From Chryseobacterium sp. OV279 (lineage in GTDB: Bacteria > Bacteroidota > Bacteroidia > Flavobacteriales > Weeksellaceae), in assembly GCF_900128945.1 (NCBI RefSeq), contig NZ_FQUD01000006.1:186001-250000 (forward strand): a DNA stretch of 64,000 nt. The letters are read 5' to 3'. Both the position numbers and the translations under genes were made by a program. The notes under the pieces were generated by a model, which was not told the DNA's origin, did not search any database, and saw nothing but the letters and a program-made list of their open reading frames with translations. Of this stretch, positions 43,839 through 51,713 are shown one piece after another. Position 1 is the stretch's first letter. Each line of letters starts with the position of its first letter.

Positions 43839-45284
43839 TTATTCTGCTGTTCTCCCTAAAAGTGTGCCCTGTGTATTGTCATAGACAAAAACGTTCACAA
43901 TGTCACCTATTTTCTGTCCTTCCAGCACATCAAATACACAAACCGCGTTCTGAGAATTTCTTCCTTTCCACTGGTTTTCATTTTTTCTGGACGTCCCTTC
44001 GATCAGAATCTGGTGTGTTCTTCCTACGTAAGTCTCCATTCTTTTTCTGGATAACTCGCGCTGAAGTTCAATCACTTCATTCAGACGTTTCTGCTTCACT
44101 TCAAATGGAATATTATCTTCCATCTTTTTATGCGCAGGCGTTCCCGGTCTTTCTGAATAGGCGAACATATAACCGTAGTCATATTCCACTTCCTTCATCA
44201 GGCTTAAGGTATCCTGGTGATCTTCTTCCGTTTCATTACAGAAACCGATGATCATATCCTGAGAAAAAGCAATATCCGGAACGATCTCCTTTGCCTTTCT
44301 GATTAAATCTAAATATTCCTCACGGGTATGCTGTCTGTTCATGGCAAGAAGCATATTGTTGCTTCCGCTCTGTACAGGAAGGTGAACGTAGTTACAGATG
44401 TTGTCGTGTTTTGCGATCATTCTGAATACATCCAGACTCATATCCTGAGGGTTGGAAGTAGAGAATCGGACTCTCATTTCCGGAACGGCTTTAGCCACTA
44501 AATCAAGCAGCTGTGCGAAATTAACAGCCGTAGCTTTCTGCATTTCAGAAGCTTTAACGAAGTCTTTCTTTGGACCTCCTCCGTACCATAAGTAAGAATC
44601 TACATTCTGGCCCAAAAGGGTAATTTCTTTATATCCGTTATCTAAAAGATTTTTACATTCTTCAATAATAGAGTGCGGATCACGGCTTCTTTCTCTTCCT
44701 CTGGTAAACGGAACCACACAGAACGTGCACATATTATCGCAGCCTCTGGTGATGGTTACAAATGCCGTAACGCCGTTTCCGCCTAAACGGACCGGATTGA
44801 TATCTGCATACGTTTCTTCTTTGGAAAGTATTACGTTGATCGCGTCTCTTCCGTCTTCCGTTTCCTTAAGCAGGTTCGGAAGGTCTCTGTACGCATCAGG
44901 GCCTACGACAAGATCTACCAGCTGTTCTTCTTCTAAGAATTTGGTTTTCAGTCGTTCTGCCATACATCCTAAAACCCCAACCGTCATGCCTGGTTTTTCT
45001 TTCTTCAGTCTTTTGAACTGAGCAAGGCGCATTCTTACGGTCTGCTCCGCTTTTTCACGGATAGAACAGGTATTTAAAAGGATAAGGTCTGCTTCTTCTA
45101 CTTTCAGCGTGGTATTGTACCCCTGCTCATTAAGAATAGATGCAACAATCTCAGAATCAGAAAAATTCATCTGGCAGCCGTAGCTTTCCAGAAAGAGCTT
45201 TTTAGAATTCTCAGGACGTTCAGCGATGGCAAAAGCTTCTCCCTGTTTTGTTTCGTCTATATATTTTTCCTGCACAATGATCAA
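43839..45284 (-). CDS. miaB: tRNA 2-methylthio-N6-dimethylallyladenosine synthase MiaB
   Basis: This 481-residue radical-SAM methylthiotransferase adds the methylthio group to i6A37 of tRNA. The UPF0004 domain cysteines stand at ESYGCQMNFSD, LNTCSIREKAEQ and GVLGCMAERL; the radical-SAM triad is ITRGCDNMCTFCVVPFTRGRERSR; a TRAM domain follows (about residues 415-480). TTG 45284 and GTG 45275 are the only start candidates before the conserved part, no ATG. A TATCTTTG box at 45357-45364 on the minus strand is a possible promoter. First gene of the operon running to 36815. Confidence 0.95.
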   Translation of the reverse strand: MIIVQEKYIDETKQGEAFAIAERPENSKKLFLESYGCQMNFSDSEIVASILNEQGYNTTLKVEEADLILLNTCSIREKAEQTVRMRLAQFKRLKKEKPGMTVGVLGCMAERLKTKFLEEEQLVDLVVGPDAYRDLPNLLKETEDGRDAINVILSKEETYADINPVRLGGNGVTAFVTITRGCDNMCTFCVVPFTRGRERSRDPHSIIEECKNLLDNGYKEITLLGQNVDSYLWYGGGPKKDFVKASEMQKATAVNFAQLLDLVAKAVPEMRVRFSTSNPQDMSLDVFRMIAKHDNICNYVHLPVQSGSNNMLLAMNRQHTREEYLDLIRKAKEIVPDIAFSQDMIIGFCNETEEDHQDTLSLMKEVEYDYGYMFAYSERPGTPAHKKMEDNIPFEVKQKRLNEVIELQRELSRKRMETYVGRTHQILIEGTSRKNENQWKGRNSQNAVCVFDVLEGQKIGDIVNVFVYDNTQGTLLGRTAE

Positions 45285-45390
45285 TTTAAGTTCAATGTTT
45301 AAGAGGTGAAGTTCAGTCTTGATTCATGAATTTTCACTCCTAAACAGATTAGTCTGCAAAGATACAAAATATTGTGACAGAATGGCAGGA

Positions 45391-46131
45391 CTATCTTTGT
45401 ATAAAATTTACAGAAAATTCCATAGGATATACAATTTTCTGTTTGACCGGAATATTAGAATAAAGTGCTGGTTTCCAAACTTTTTTAAGTCTGGAAAGAG
45501 TTCTCATAAAGTTGATATTAAAATTTTGATTATCTATTTCAGGATAGATTCTGGGATTGGTGATATAGCCTTTATCATTTACATAAAATTCTAAACTGAA
45601 AGCTCCTCTGATTTGATAATCTGCAAAAAGGGTCATAAAATTATCATGGAAATCCGAATTCAGTTTTTTGTTTCCTCCCGGATACTGTGCATGGATTACA
45701 AAAGAATTGGCATTATATCCCTGTTTATAGTTGCTCATCAGATCTTTAGGATAAAAGATAAATTCTGTAATAGCCCCTATCTTCACTCCTTTTACATCAG
45801 CAGTTTTCCAGTGCTTCAGGTTTTTGAGAACTTGCATTGAAAGATCAAAGGCACATTTGTTTTTTGCAATATTCGCGGTGTCATTATCCTTTACCTTCTT
45901 GACAGCTCCATCTTTTGTAATCATAATTCTGGGCTGATAAATTTCTTTTTCACCACATTCTTTGAATTTATTCTGGGTAAGATATTCATGGGCCTGCTTA
46001 TAAAACTCAACCGCTCCGCCTTCATAAAAGTCCTGACCTTTGGGATAATCTTCTAGAACATTCATTTGTGCATAAAACACTTGGGAAATAGTGGTCAATA
46101 GGAAAAAAAATAAAAATTTTATCGTGTTCAT
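45391..46131 (-). CDS. Exported protein with TonB_C-like C-terminus 1
   Basis: This 246-residue protein has a signal peptide (MNTIKFLFFFLLTTISQVFYAQ). The C-terminal part (GAFSLEFYVNDKGYITNPRIYPEIDN to LKKVWKPAL) has the pattern of the TonB_C-like domain seen in many Bacteroidota exported proteins, without an N-terminal membrane anchor or Pro-rich linker. Together with 46249 and 43317 it forms a local group of three similar proteins. Function unknown. Confidence 0.7.
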   Translation of the reverse strand: MNTIKFLFFFLLTTISQVFYAQMNVLEDYPKGQDFYEGGAVEFYKQAHEYLTQNKFKECGEKEIYQPRIMITKDGAVKKVKDNDTANIAKNKCAFDLSMQVLKNLKHWKTADVKGVKIGAITEFIFYPKDLMSNYKQGYNANSFVIHAQYPGGNKKLNSDFHDNFMTLFADYQIRGAFSLEFYVNDKGYITNPRIYPEIDNQNFNINFMRTLSRLKKVWKPALYSNIPVKQKIVYPMEFSVNFIQR

Positions 46132-46248
46132 TTATGTGTTTTTAATTTTGCTAAGATCATGAATAATGATTTTAATACCCTTTGAATCTGAAAATTATTT
46201 TGAATGATGGAAAGTCAGCAATAAAAGGTATTTTTTCATGTAATGAGT

Positions 46249-46734
46249 TTAGAGATCTGTGGCAATGGAGGAGAAACTCATCTTAAGTTTGATTTGTGAA
46301 GAAACGGGCTGTCCGTTGCATGAAGCAGGAACCCAGCTTTTTTTGATCCGTCTTACCACATATTTCATATCATCAAAAAAGTAAGCGCTGTTCGATACTT
46401 TAGGGCTTCCTTCAATGTTGGTAACTTTTCCCTTCTGATCTACGGTAAGGGTAAATGTAAAATCTCCGTTCAGAACATAAAAATCTGAATTCAGATAATC
46501 ATACATGAATTTTCGCAGTGTTTCTTTGTAAACCGCGACACCGCCTTCAAATGCGGCAGGTTTAAAATCATTACAGTTTTTCACGGCAACCTGTAAAAGA
46601 GGTTCCCTGATATCTATCTTCAATAAGTTTTTATTGATCTCCGTGATCGGATTATCATCTCTGTCCTCAACGTCCTGCTGGGCCAATGCAAAATTGGCAA
46701 CAAGGAGTGCTATAAATAATGTAAAAGCTTTCAT
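46249..46734 (-). CDS. Exported protein with TonB_C-like C-terminus 2
   Basis: This 161-residue protein has a signal peptide (MKAFTLFIALLVANFALAQ). The C-terminal part (DFTFTLTVDQKGKVTNIEGSPKVSN to IKKSWVPASCNGQPVSSQIKLKMSFS) has the same fold pattern as its neighbour: a beta-beta-helix-beta with V.QKGKV and KSWVPA, but the sequences differ widely. It is 117 bases upstream of the next gene and probably a separate unit. Function unknown. Confidence 0.7.
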   Translation of the reverse strand: MKAFTLFIALLVANFALAQQDVEDRDDNPITEINKNLLKIDIREPLLQVAVKNCNDFKPAAFEGGVAVYKETLRKFMYDYLNSDFYVLNGDFTFTLTVDQKGKVTNIEGSPKVSNSAYFFDDMKYVVRRIKKSWVPASCNGQPVSSQIKLKMSFSSIATDL

Positions 46735-46796
46735 AGATCCGTATTCATTGATTATTAATACAAAGTTAATTATTTAAATTCTTTGTTAAAAAGAAA

Positions 46797-46820
46797 AACT
46801 TCAGGCTTTCACCTGAAGTT
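46797..46820 (-). terminator. Terminator after the poxB-MFS operon
   Basis: AACTTCAGG and CCTGAAGTT arms with a six-base loop are followed on the minus strand by TTTTCTTTTT, between the MFS stop and the next gene. Confidence 0.75.
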
Positions 46821-46926
46821 GATTAATTATTACATGTAACCAGAGTTCCGGATAAGAACTTTTTGTTTCAATGATGACAACAAAACACGTAACCGGATGA
46901 TTACAGGCGTACTTTATTAACATTAT

Positions 46927-46955
46927 CCCTGTCAAGGTTTTGAACCTTGACAGGG
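46927..46955. repeat. 13-bp palindromic element (CCCTGTCAAGGTT)
   Basis: Two 13-base arms, CCCTGTCAAGGTT and AACCTTGACAGGG, around a TTG centre lie 11 bases past the MFS stop. It lacks a T tract and looks like a REP-like intergenic palindrome or a first hairpin of the transcript end. Confidence 0.6.
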
Positions 46956-46966
46956 TTCAATAATAT

Positions 46967-48205
46967 TTAAGCATTTACAGCCTGTGCCTTACTTCCCGTT
47001 TCTTTTAACATAAATGAAATCAAAACAGCCAATACAATTCCTGCGATCCAGAATAATATGGAATACTGAAAATGCATCTCTCCAGATGAATCTGCCAGGC
47101 TTTTCCCAAACCACATACTGAATAGCGGGCTCACCAAGGTCGTTACTCCGAAAGTAATAAAATTAATAGCACCGGTAGCACTTCCTTTTACATAATCCGG
47201 ATTGGCTTCTTTAATGATAGAATACGGAATCATCGCAGCTCCGGAACCAAGCCCGAAAATAAACATACTGATCTTCGCCGGATACAATTCAGGAAAGTAG
47301 ATCAACTGCAGAAAGCTTAAAATCATCAGAATTGCTCCGCCCATCAGAACGGGTTTTCTTCTTCCTATTTTATCTGTAATAAATCCTAAAAGCGGACATC
47401 CGAATACCCAACCAAAGGCCACCATAGCACTGGTGATCGCGGCATCATGAAATACGAAGCCTTTGTCCTTTTCAAAGAAGGCAACACCCCAGGTCATGGC
47501 AAATATCGTGGTTGGTGCAAACAGAAGCCCAGAAATAATTCCGCACAGCCAGGATTGTGGATTTTTAAAAACGATTTTATATGGTTCTAAATATCCTATT
47601 TTCTTAACTACTTCTCCAGACTGTACCTCAGATTGCTTTTCGCTAGGAATGACCAGAAACAGACAGAACGCTGTAATTACGGTAATAATCCCGGACCAAA
47701 GCCAGAAAGTATCGATATTAATACCTTCCTCAACCCATGGTCCTACCACAAATTGTCCCGCAGTTCCACCCAGCATTCCGATGCATTGTGTAAATCCAAC
47801 GGCCGTTGCCAGAGATTTAGAAGAAAACCCTTTGCTTGCCAGATAGACACATCCCGGAAATGCAAAAGCACATCCTGCTCCCTGAAGCAATCTTCCCGCT
47901 ACACCGCCGGAATAAGCAGACGCGAGAAAAAGCAAACAACCGATTCCCAGGATTAAAGCTCCGGCAAAAAGAGATCTTTTCCCTCCGAATTTATCCAGAG
48001 CTATTCCCGCAATCAGGCTACAGGTGGAATAGGTATAGTAATAGGTTCCGATCAGGCTGACCAGTTTCAGTTCCGTTGTACTGAAATTGCTGACCAATTC
48101 CGGGATCATCACTGCTGGTGCCGAACGGACCACATAGTCCAGAAAGTAAAACACCAGCCCGAATGCCCAGGCGATAATATAAAATCTTTTTAAGGAGGTA
48201 CTCAT
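46967..48205 (-). CDS. MFS transporter next to pyruvate oxidase
   Basis: This 412-residue protein has about twelve membrane segments and the major-facilitator pattern: GIALDKFGGKRSLF in the loop 2-3 region and GFITDKIGRRKPVL after helix eight. It resembles MFS permeases for organic anions. Its ATG overlaps the poxB stop (TAATG), so the two genes are translationally coupled. From the pairing I infer transport of an acid or related metabolite, but the family does not fix a substrate. A terminator follows. Confidence 0.9.
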   Translation of the reverse strand: MSTSLKRFYIIAWAFGLVFYFLDYVVRSAPAVMIPELVSNFSTTELKLVSLIGTYYYTYSTCSLIAGIALDKFGGKRSLFAGALILGIGCLLFLASAYSGGVAGRLLQGAGCAFAFPGCVYLASKGFSSKSLATAVGFTQCIGMLGGTAGQFVVGPWVEEGINIDTFWLWSGIITVITAFCLFLVIPSEKQSEVQSGEVVKKIGYLEPYKIVFKNPQSWLCGIISGLLFAPTTIFAMTWGVAFFEKDKGFVFHDAAITSAMVAFGWVFGCPLLGFITDKIGRRKPVLMGGAILMILSFLQLIYFPELYPAKISMFIFGLGSGAAMIPYSIIKEANPDYVKGSATGAINFITFGVTTLVSPLFSMWFGKSLADSSGEMHFQYSILFWIAGIVLAVLISFMLKETGSKAQAVNA

Positions 48206-49938
48206 TACAGCAGTCCTTTAATATGTTTATAATTCGTTTTAACCGTATCCAGAACTTCTTCCATTTTTCCACCCAACATGAGCTGAGCCATAGATTTCGT
48301 CATGCCTAATACCTGATCGAAATCTATTTTCGGAGGAAGAGCAAGTGCATTCGGATTCGTAAAGATATTGAGGAGGTAAGGTCCGTTATAAGCCAGACAT
48401 TCTTTTATTGCGTCTTCCACTTCTTCCGGCTTGTGAACGTTTTTCCCGGGATAGCCCATCGCCTGTGCGACCATGGCAAAATCCGGATTGATCATATCCG
48501 TTTCGTTATCCGGCATCCCACCTACTTCCATTTCCAGTTTTACCATTCCGAGAGTACGATTATTGAAAACAATTAATTTAACCGGAAGTTTATATTGGAA
48601 GATGGTTGCCATATCTCCGAGAAGCATAGACAATCCGCCATCTCCGCACAAAGCAATTACTTCTCTGCCCGGATGAGCCAAAGACGCTCCAATTGCCATC
48701 GGCATAGCATTCGCCATAGATCCGTGATTGAAAGATCCCAGCATTTTTCTTTCGCCGGTTCCTGTAATAAATCTGGCTCCCCAGACACAGCACATTCCTG
48801 TATCTACCGTAAAAATGGCGTCTTTTTTAGCCAGCTGGTCTAAAGTATGCGCTACATATTCAGGCTGAATAGCATCTTCCTTTCCGGAATCCTTCACATA
48901 GGTAAGCTGACTTTCTTTTACTTTTTCATAAAATGCCAGCTGTTCATTCAGGAAGTGGATATCCGTTTTTTCTTCAAGTAACGGCAGCAAAGCTTTAATG
49001 GTTTCTTTGACATCTCCCGCCAGTCCAAGTTCAAGTTTCGCTCTTCTACCCAGTCTTTCAGGGCTTTCGTCGATCTGGACAATTTTATTTTTTACCGGCA
49101 TGAATTTCTGATACGGAAAATCTGTCCCCAACATGATCAGAAGATCGGCCTCGTGCATCGCATGATAAGCGGATGGAAATCCCAGAAGACCTGTAAGTCC
49201 AACTTCATTGGGATTATTGGGCTGAATAGCCATTTTTCCACGGAAAGAATACCCTACCGGAGCTTTTAAAAATTGTGACAACTCCACCACCTCAGCATTG
49301 GCTTCTCCTGCCCCTATTCCGCAATACAACGTCACTTTTTTGCTTTCATTAATCAAAGCTGCCAGACGTTTCAATTCGTCATCAGAAGGTCTGATCACCG
49401 GGTTTGTTTTAAATATCTGGGTAGAAGTAGATCCTTCTTCGGCATCAAGCTCTGACACATCTCCCGGAAGTCCGATCACGGCTACTCCTTTTTTTGAAAT
49501 GGCATGCTGGATGGCCGTCTGCAATGTTCTCTGTACCTGTTCAGGCCTTGTGATCATCTGATTGTAATGGCTGCAGTCATCAAACAGCTTTATGGTATTG
49601 GTTTCCTGGAAATAATCCATTCCCATTTCGTCACTTGGAATCGTGGACGCGATAACCAGCATCGGAACATGAGATTTGTGCGCTTCATAGACTCCATTGA
49701 TCAAATGAACGTGTCCCGGACCACAGCTTCCTGCGCAAACCGCAAAACCATCGAGCTCAGCTTCTGCCGCAGCGGCATAGGCACCTACTTCTTCATGTCT
49801 TACATGGATCCATTCGATGCTGCTTTTTTTAACGGCAATATTAAGATGATTAAGACTGTCGCCGGTTACTGCATAAATTCTTTTCACATTGGCATTTTCG
49901 AGCATTTCAACAATCTGCTCTGCTATGTTTTTAGCCAT
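48205..49938 (-). CDS. poxB: Pyruvate dehydrogenase (quinone)/pyruvate oxidase type TPP enzyme
   Basis: This 577-residue protein follows E. coli PoxB over its whole length: VTGDSLNHL, RHEEVGAYAAAAEAELDGFAVCAGSCGPG, LLGFPSAYHAM, LGSFNHGSMANAMPMAIGA, and the TPP motif GDGGLSMLLGDM to VFNN. Such enzymes oxidise pyruvate to acetate and carbon dioxide and pass electrons to membrane quinone. The C-terminal membrane-binding end is less clear. It is coupled to the MFS gene by a TAATG overlap. Confidence 0.88.
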   Translation of the reverse strand: MAKNIAEQIVEMLENANVKRIYAVTGDSLNHLNIAVKKSSIEWIHVRHEEVGAYAAAAEAELDGFAVCAGSCGPGHVHLINGVYEAHKSHVPMLVIASTIPSDEMGMDYFQETNTIKLFDDCSHYNQMITRPEQVQRTLQTAIQHAISKKGVAVIGLPGDVSELDAEEGSTSTQIFKTNPVIRPSDDELKRLAALINESKKVTLYCGIGAGEANAEVVELSQFLKAPVGYSFRGKMAIQPNNPNEVGLTGLLGFPSAYHAMHEADLLIMLGTDFPYQKFMPVKNKIVQIDESPERLGRRAKLELGLAGDVKETIKALLPLLEEKTDIHFLNEQLAFYEKVKESQLTYVKDSGKEDAIQPEYVAHTLDQLAKKDAIFTVDTGMCCVWGARFITGTGERKMLGSFNHGSMANAMPMAIGASLAHPGREVIALCGDGGLSMLLGDMATIFQYKLPVKLIVFNNRTLGMVKLEMEVGGMPDNETDMINPDFAMVAQAMGYPGKNVHKPEEVEDAIKECLAYNGPYLLNIFTNPNALALPPKIDFDQVLGMTKSMAQLMLGGKMEEVLDTVKTNYKHIKGLL

Positions 49939-50277
49939 AATTACTATTTTTTGGTGGTTATTTTAGTTATAGAATACTGAAGAAAATATAGATGGGCAGG
50001 CATTTTAAGCATGAAAAAATCCTTACCTCTCTCAAATTTAGCTAATAAATTACAATTCTAAGGCTTGGATAGTATTAAAATTTCAACAGGTTTAAGAGAA
50101 ATTAAAATTGGGAGGTTAATTGGTTGTCAGTTGCTGGTTGCTAGTTCATCATCATTAAGTTGATGAGTTATTGTTTTATCTTCATCACTAAATTCTAATG
50201 TCTAGCTTCTAGCTTCTAACTTCTAAAACAAAAAACTCCGCATTAATCTGCGGAGTTTTTGTTATTTATAGTTGATA
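49939..50277. repeat. Intergenic stretch with heptamer arrays and terminator
   Basis: No gene. 50123-50150 holds four heptamers of GTTGNNN type. 50193-50227 holds five TTCTARC-type heptamers. The lysA terminator is at 50229-50262. A TAAATTTG box near 50030 on the minus strand may serve poxB. Confidence 0.6.
50229..50262 (-). terminator. Intrinsic terminator after lysA
   Basis: AAAAACTCCGCA and TGCGGAGTTTTT arms (50231-50242, 50249-50260) with a six-base loop, 15 bases past the lysA stop, T tract on the minus strand. Confidence 0.85.
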
Positions 50278-51477
50278 TTAAATTACTTCTATCTGATTTC
50301 TTAACAGATCTTCAAATTCATCTCTTTTACGGATCAGGAGTGCTTTTCCGTCTAAGAACAGCACCTCAGCCGGCTTTAGTCTGGAATTGAAGTTTGAACT
50401 CATTTCAAAACCGTAAGCTCCCGCATTATGGAAAGCCAGGATATCTCCTTCTCTTACCTCATTCAGTTTTCTGTCCCAAGCAAAAGTATCGGTTTCACAG
50501 ATGTTTCCTACTACCGTATAAATTCTTTCCGCTCCTTTTGGATTGGAAAGGTTTTCGATCTTGTGATAAGAGTCGTAGAACATTGGACGGATCAGGTGAT
50601 TAAATCCTGAATTTACCCCTACAAATACAGTAGCTGTCGTTTGCTTAATGACATTAGCTTTTACTAAAAGATATCCGCTTTTTCCTACTAAGAATTTCCC
50701 AGGTTCAAACCAAAGTTCGAATTTTCTTCCTGTAGATTTTGTGAAATCGGATATTACTTTTTCCACCTTCTTACCTAATGTTCTTACATCTGTTTCTTCT
50801 TCGCTGTCCTGATAAGGAATTTTGAAACCGCTTCCCATATCCAGGTATTTAAGATTAGGAAAATGCTCGGAAAGTTCCAGCATGATATCCAGTGCCTGAA
50901 GGAAAACGTCCGGATCTTTGATCTCGCTTCCTGTATGCATGTGAAGACCTTCCACATTAAGGTTGGTACTTTTCATCACTCTTTCGATATGACGAACCTG
51001 ATGGATAGAGATACCGAACTTGCTGTCGATATGTCCCGTTGAAATTTTATAGTTTCCGCCTGCGAAAATATGCGGATTGATTCTTACAAGGATAGGATAC
51101 GTATTTCCATATTTATTCCCGAACTGCTCAAGAATAGAGATATTATCTATGTTAATATGAACTCCGAAAGCCATTGCTTCTTCTATTTCAGCCAGATCTA
51201 CACAATTGGGAGTAAACAGGATTTTCTCTTTCGGGAATCCTACCTTCAGTCCTAGTCTGACTTCATTAATAGATACACAATCCAAAGAAGCACCCAAGTT
51301 CTTGACGTACTTCAAAATGTTGATGTTGGTCAGCGCCTTTGCCGCGTAGAAAAATTTGGTATGTTTTAAAAAAGAGGATGTAAGTTTCTCGTATTGAACT
51401 TTGATGGATTCAGCATCATAAACATACACCGGGGTGCCAAAATCATTGGCAATCTTTAATAATTCTTTTGAATTCAT
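50278..51477 (-). CDS. lysA: Diaminopimelate decarboxylase
   Basis: This 399-residue PLP enzyme makes L-lysine from meso-diaminopimelate, the last step of lysine synthesis. The PLP lysine is in FFYAAKALTN (near residue 47). The HMHTGSEI, EPGKFLVG and GNICETDTFA blocks follow the family. Length agrees (about 400). It is the only lysine-synthesis gene in the window. Just upstream stand a Lys-rich leader ORF (51559-51630) and a strong terminator (51494-51527), so premature termination probably controls it. Confidence 0.95.
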   Translation of the reverse strand: MNSKELLKIANDFGTPVYVYDAESIKVQYEKLTSSFLKHTKFFYAAKALTNINILKYVKNLGASLDCVSINEVRLGLKVGFPKEKILFTPNCVDLAEIEEAMAFGVHINIDNISILEQFGNKYGNTYPILVRINPHIFAGGNYKISTGHIDSKFGISIHQVRHIERVMKSTNLNVEGLHMHTGSEIKDPDVFLQALDIMLELSEHFPNLKYLDMGSGFKIPYQDSEEETDVRTLGKKVEKVISDFTKSTGRKFELWFEPGKFLVGKSGYLLVKANVIKQTTATVFVGVNSGFNHLIRPMFYDSYHKIENLSNPKGAERIYTVVGNICETDTFAWDRKLNEVREGDILAFHNAGAYGFEMSSNFNSRLKPAEVLFLDGKALLIRKRDEFEDLLRNQIEVI

Positions 51478-51493
51478 AATTTCATTTTAACAT

Positions 51494-51527
51494 AAAAAAA
51501 GGCAGATTCTTAGATAAAGAACCTGCC
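51494..51527 (-). terminator. Attenuator-type terminator before lysA
   Basis: GGCAGGTTCTT and AAGAATCTGCC form an 11-bp stem (one G-T pair) with a five-base loop, followed by TTTTTTT on the minus strand. It ends 17 bases before the lysA start and lies past the leader ORF, where a leader-peptide attenuator would place it. Confidence 0.8.
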
Positions 51528-51558
51528 ACATTGATTATTTTTATGCAAGACAAGTCTT

Positions 51559-51630
51559 TTAAATATTCCAAACCTTAGAGAACTTTACAGTTCCCTTCTT
51601 TCCAGTTTTAATTTGTTTAAAATGTTGCAT
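51559..51630 (-). CDS. Candidate lysA leader peptide, Lys-rich
   Basis: A 23-codon open reading frame from ATG (51628-51630) to TAA (51559-51561) encodes a peptide starting MQHFKQIKTGKKGTV with six lysine codons (positions 5, 8, 11, 12, 16, 19). A TATTTTTG box at 51650-51657 stands 19 bases upstream and AGAAG precedes the ATG, giving a short 5' leader. Terminator and lysA start follow. This is the layout of ribosome-mediated attenuation by charged Lys-tRNA. An antiterminator pairing is not obvious by eye. Confidence 0.65.
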   Translation of the reverse strand: MQHFKQIKTGKKGTVKFSKVWNI

Positions 51631-51649
51631 TGCTTCTATTTATTTTTTA

Positions 51650-51657
51650 CAAAAATA
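51650..51657 (-). promoter_or_regulatory. Probable -7 box for lysA leader transcript
   Basis: TATTTTTG on the minus strand matches TAnnTTTG, 19 bases upstream of the leader ATG. No good -33 TTG; the upstream region is A-rich. Confidence 0.55.
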
Positions 51658-51713
51658 CTATTTATTTTTTATTTCAGGAGAATTGATTTGAAACCGTCTT
51701 CTTTTGATAAAAA

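Noticed and set aside
43839..45284. RimO instead of MiaB
   Set aside because: The TRGCDNMCTFCVVPFTRGRERSR block and overall sequence follow MiaB; RimO has a different radical-SAM surround.
51478..51713. Lysine (L-box) riboswitch upstream of lysA
   Set aside because: The 236-base gap shows no L-box consensus, and a leader ORF rich in Lys codons explains it better.
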